This document shows, one piece after another, positions 5,011 to 5,516 of a stretch of 5,516 nucleotides of DNA. Each line of letters begins with the position of its first letter. The stretch's first letter is position 1. The translations under genes were made by a program, and so were the position numbers. The stretch is from Pirellulaceae bacterium (GTDB lineage: Bacteria > Planctomycetota > Planctomycetia > Pirellulales > Pirellulaceae), in the NCBI GenBank assembly GCA_013002105.1, contig JABDKS010000760.1, positions 1 to 5,516 of the forward strand. The letters run 5' to 3'. Below the pieces are notes generated by a model that had not been told where the DNA came from, made no database searches, and saw only the letters and a list, made by a program, of their open reading frames with translations.

Positions 5011-5516
5011 AAGCCCGACCAAACGCCCACCCATCGACCATTCCCCCGGATCGACCCATCCGCTGCCAATCGTTCTCCGCGACCAAGCACTTCTGCTACC
5101 ACACGGTCCAACGATCAAGACTGGCCTCGGAGAGTCCAGCGACAGTCCCATCGTCGTTGTTCGCTCCGCGAACAATCACAAACAAAGTAGCCGTCACGCT
5201 CCGCCGTGACGAAGCCCGACCAAACGTTCTACCATCGGCCATTCATCCGGATCGGCCCATCCGCGGCCAATCGTTCTCTGCGACCAAGCACTTCTGCTAC
5301 CACACGGTCCAACCATCAAGACTGGCCTCGGAGAGTCCAGCGACAGTCCCAACGTCGTTGTTCGCTCCGCGAACAAATACGAAAAAAGTAGCCGTCACGC
5401 TCCGCCGTGACGAAGCCCGACCAAACACCCTACCATCCGCCATTCATCCGGATCGACCCATCCGCGGCCAATCGTTCTCTGCGACCAAGCACTTCTGCTA
5501 CCACACGGTCCAACCA

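Larger units (their letters stand above)
4848..5516. repeat. 201-bp tandem repeat array, three full copies plus a partial fourth
   Basis: Units begin at exactly 4848, 5049, 5250 and 5451, each opening with GAT(C/G)G(A/G)CCCATCCGC. The fourth is cut by the window edge after 66 bp. By eye, units 1 and 2 differ at about 15 positions and units 2 and 3 at about 13, with no indel. Differences cluster in two patches, unit positions about 126-140 and 175-197, on either side of a hairpin that never changes. Each full unit contains hairpins A (positions 73-91), B (109-127) and C (144-163). Open frames of about 60 codons recur on both strands because 201 is a multiple of three. They show mostly amino-acid-changing differences between copies, so I treat the array as non-coding. 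Array length beyond the window is unknown. Confidence 0.95.

Noticed and set aside
4993..5391. About 60-codon ORFs recurring in the array on both strands
   Set aside because: They recur only because 201 is divisible by three. Between the minus-strand copies (4993-5175 and 5194-5376), about a dozen base differences give nine amino-acid changes, so there is no sign of purifying selection.
4848..5516. CRISPR array
   Set aside because: The period is 201 bp and nearly the whole unit is conserved. There are no short repeats separated by unique spacers of constant size.

Overview
The window looks like a piece of a planctomycete chromosome, probably Pirellulaceae (Rhodopirellula-like). The reasons are moderate-to-high GC, weak or absent Shine-Dalgarno sequences, a short 'KFNIATLLL' type membrane protein, and a long intergenic stretch full of small GC-rich hairpins. 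This assignment is an inference from style and remembered relatives. No rRNA or universal marker gene is present.

Layout. Positions 26-3545 form one tight co-directional cluster of three genes: a membrane-anchored SGNH-hydrolase-like protein (26-1225), a full-length AlgI/DltB/PatB-type MBOAT O-acyltransferase (1231-2643, 5 nt after the first gene), and an unrecognised polytopic membrane protein (2670-3545). The first two genes make the classic pairing for moving acyl (usually acetyl) groups across the inner membrane onto an extracytoplasmic polymer. The MBOAT loads the group and the periplasmic SGNH partner transfers it. The third gene may be an accessory subunit. No polymerase or glycosyltransferase lies in the window, so the substrate is unknown. 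A hairpin at 3561-3603 is a plausible end of this transcription unit.

Positions 3546-3979 are non-coding, with several good inverted repeats and one promoter-like -35/-10 pair. They are followed by a small, more AT-rich gene for a four-helix membrane protein (about 3980-4426, GTG or TTG start). A 52-codon ORF of uncertain reality starts one base after its stop (4428-4586).

Positions 4587-4847 hold no gene. They contain a long hairpin, short motifs repeated every 9-10 bp, and a hairpin whose sequence matches a tRNA T-arm. From 4848 to the window edge (5516) there is a strictly periodic tandem array of 201-bp units: three full copies and 66 bp of a fourth, with no indels. Each full unit carries three different hairpins that can all close on a TCC triloop. 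This array is the most unusual structure in the window. The accompanying ORFs look like by-products of the repeat rather than genes.
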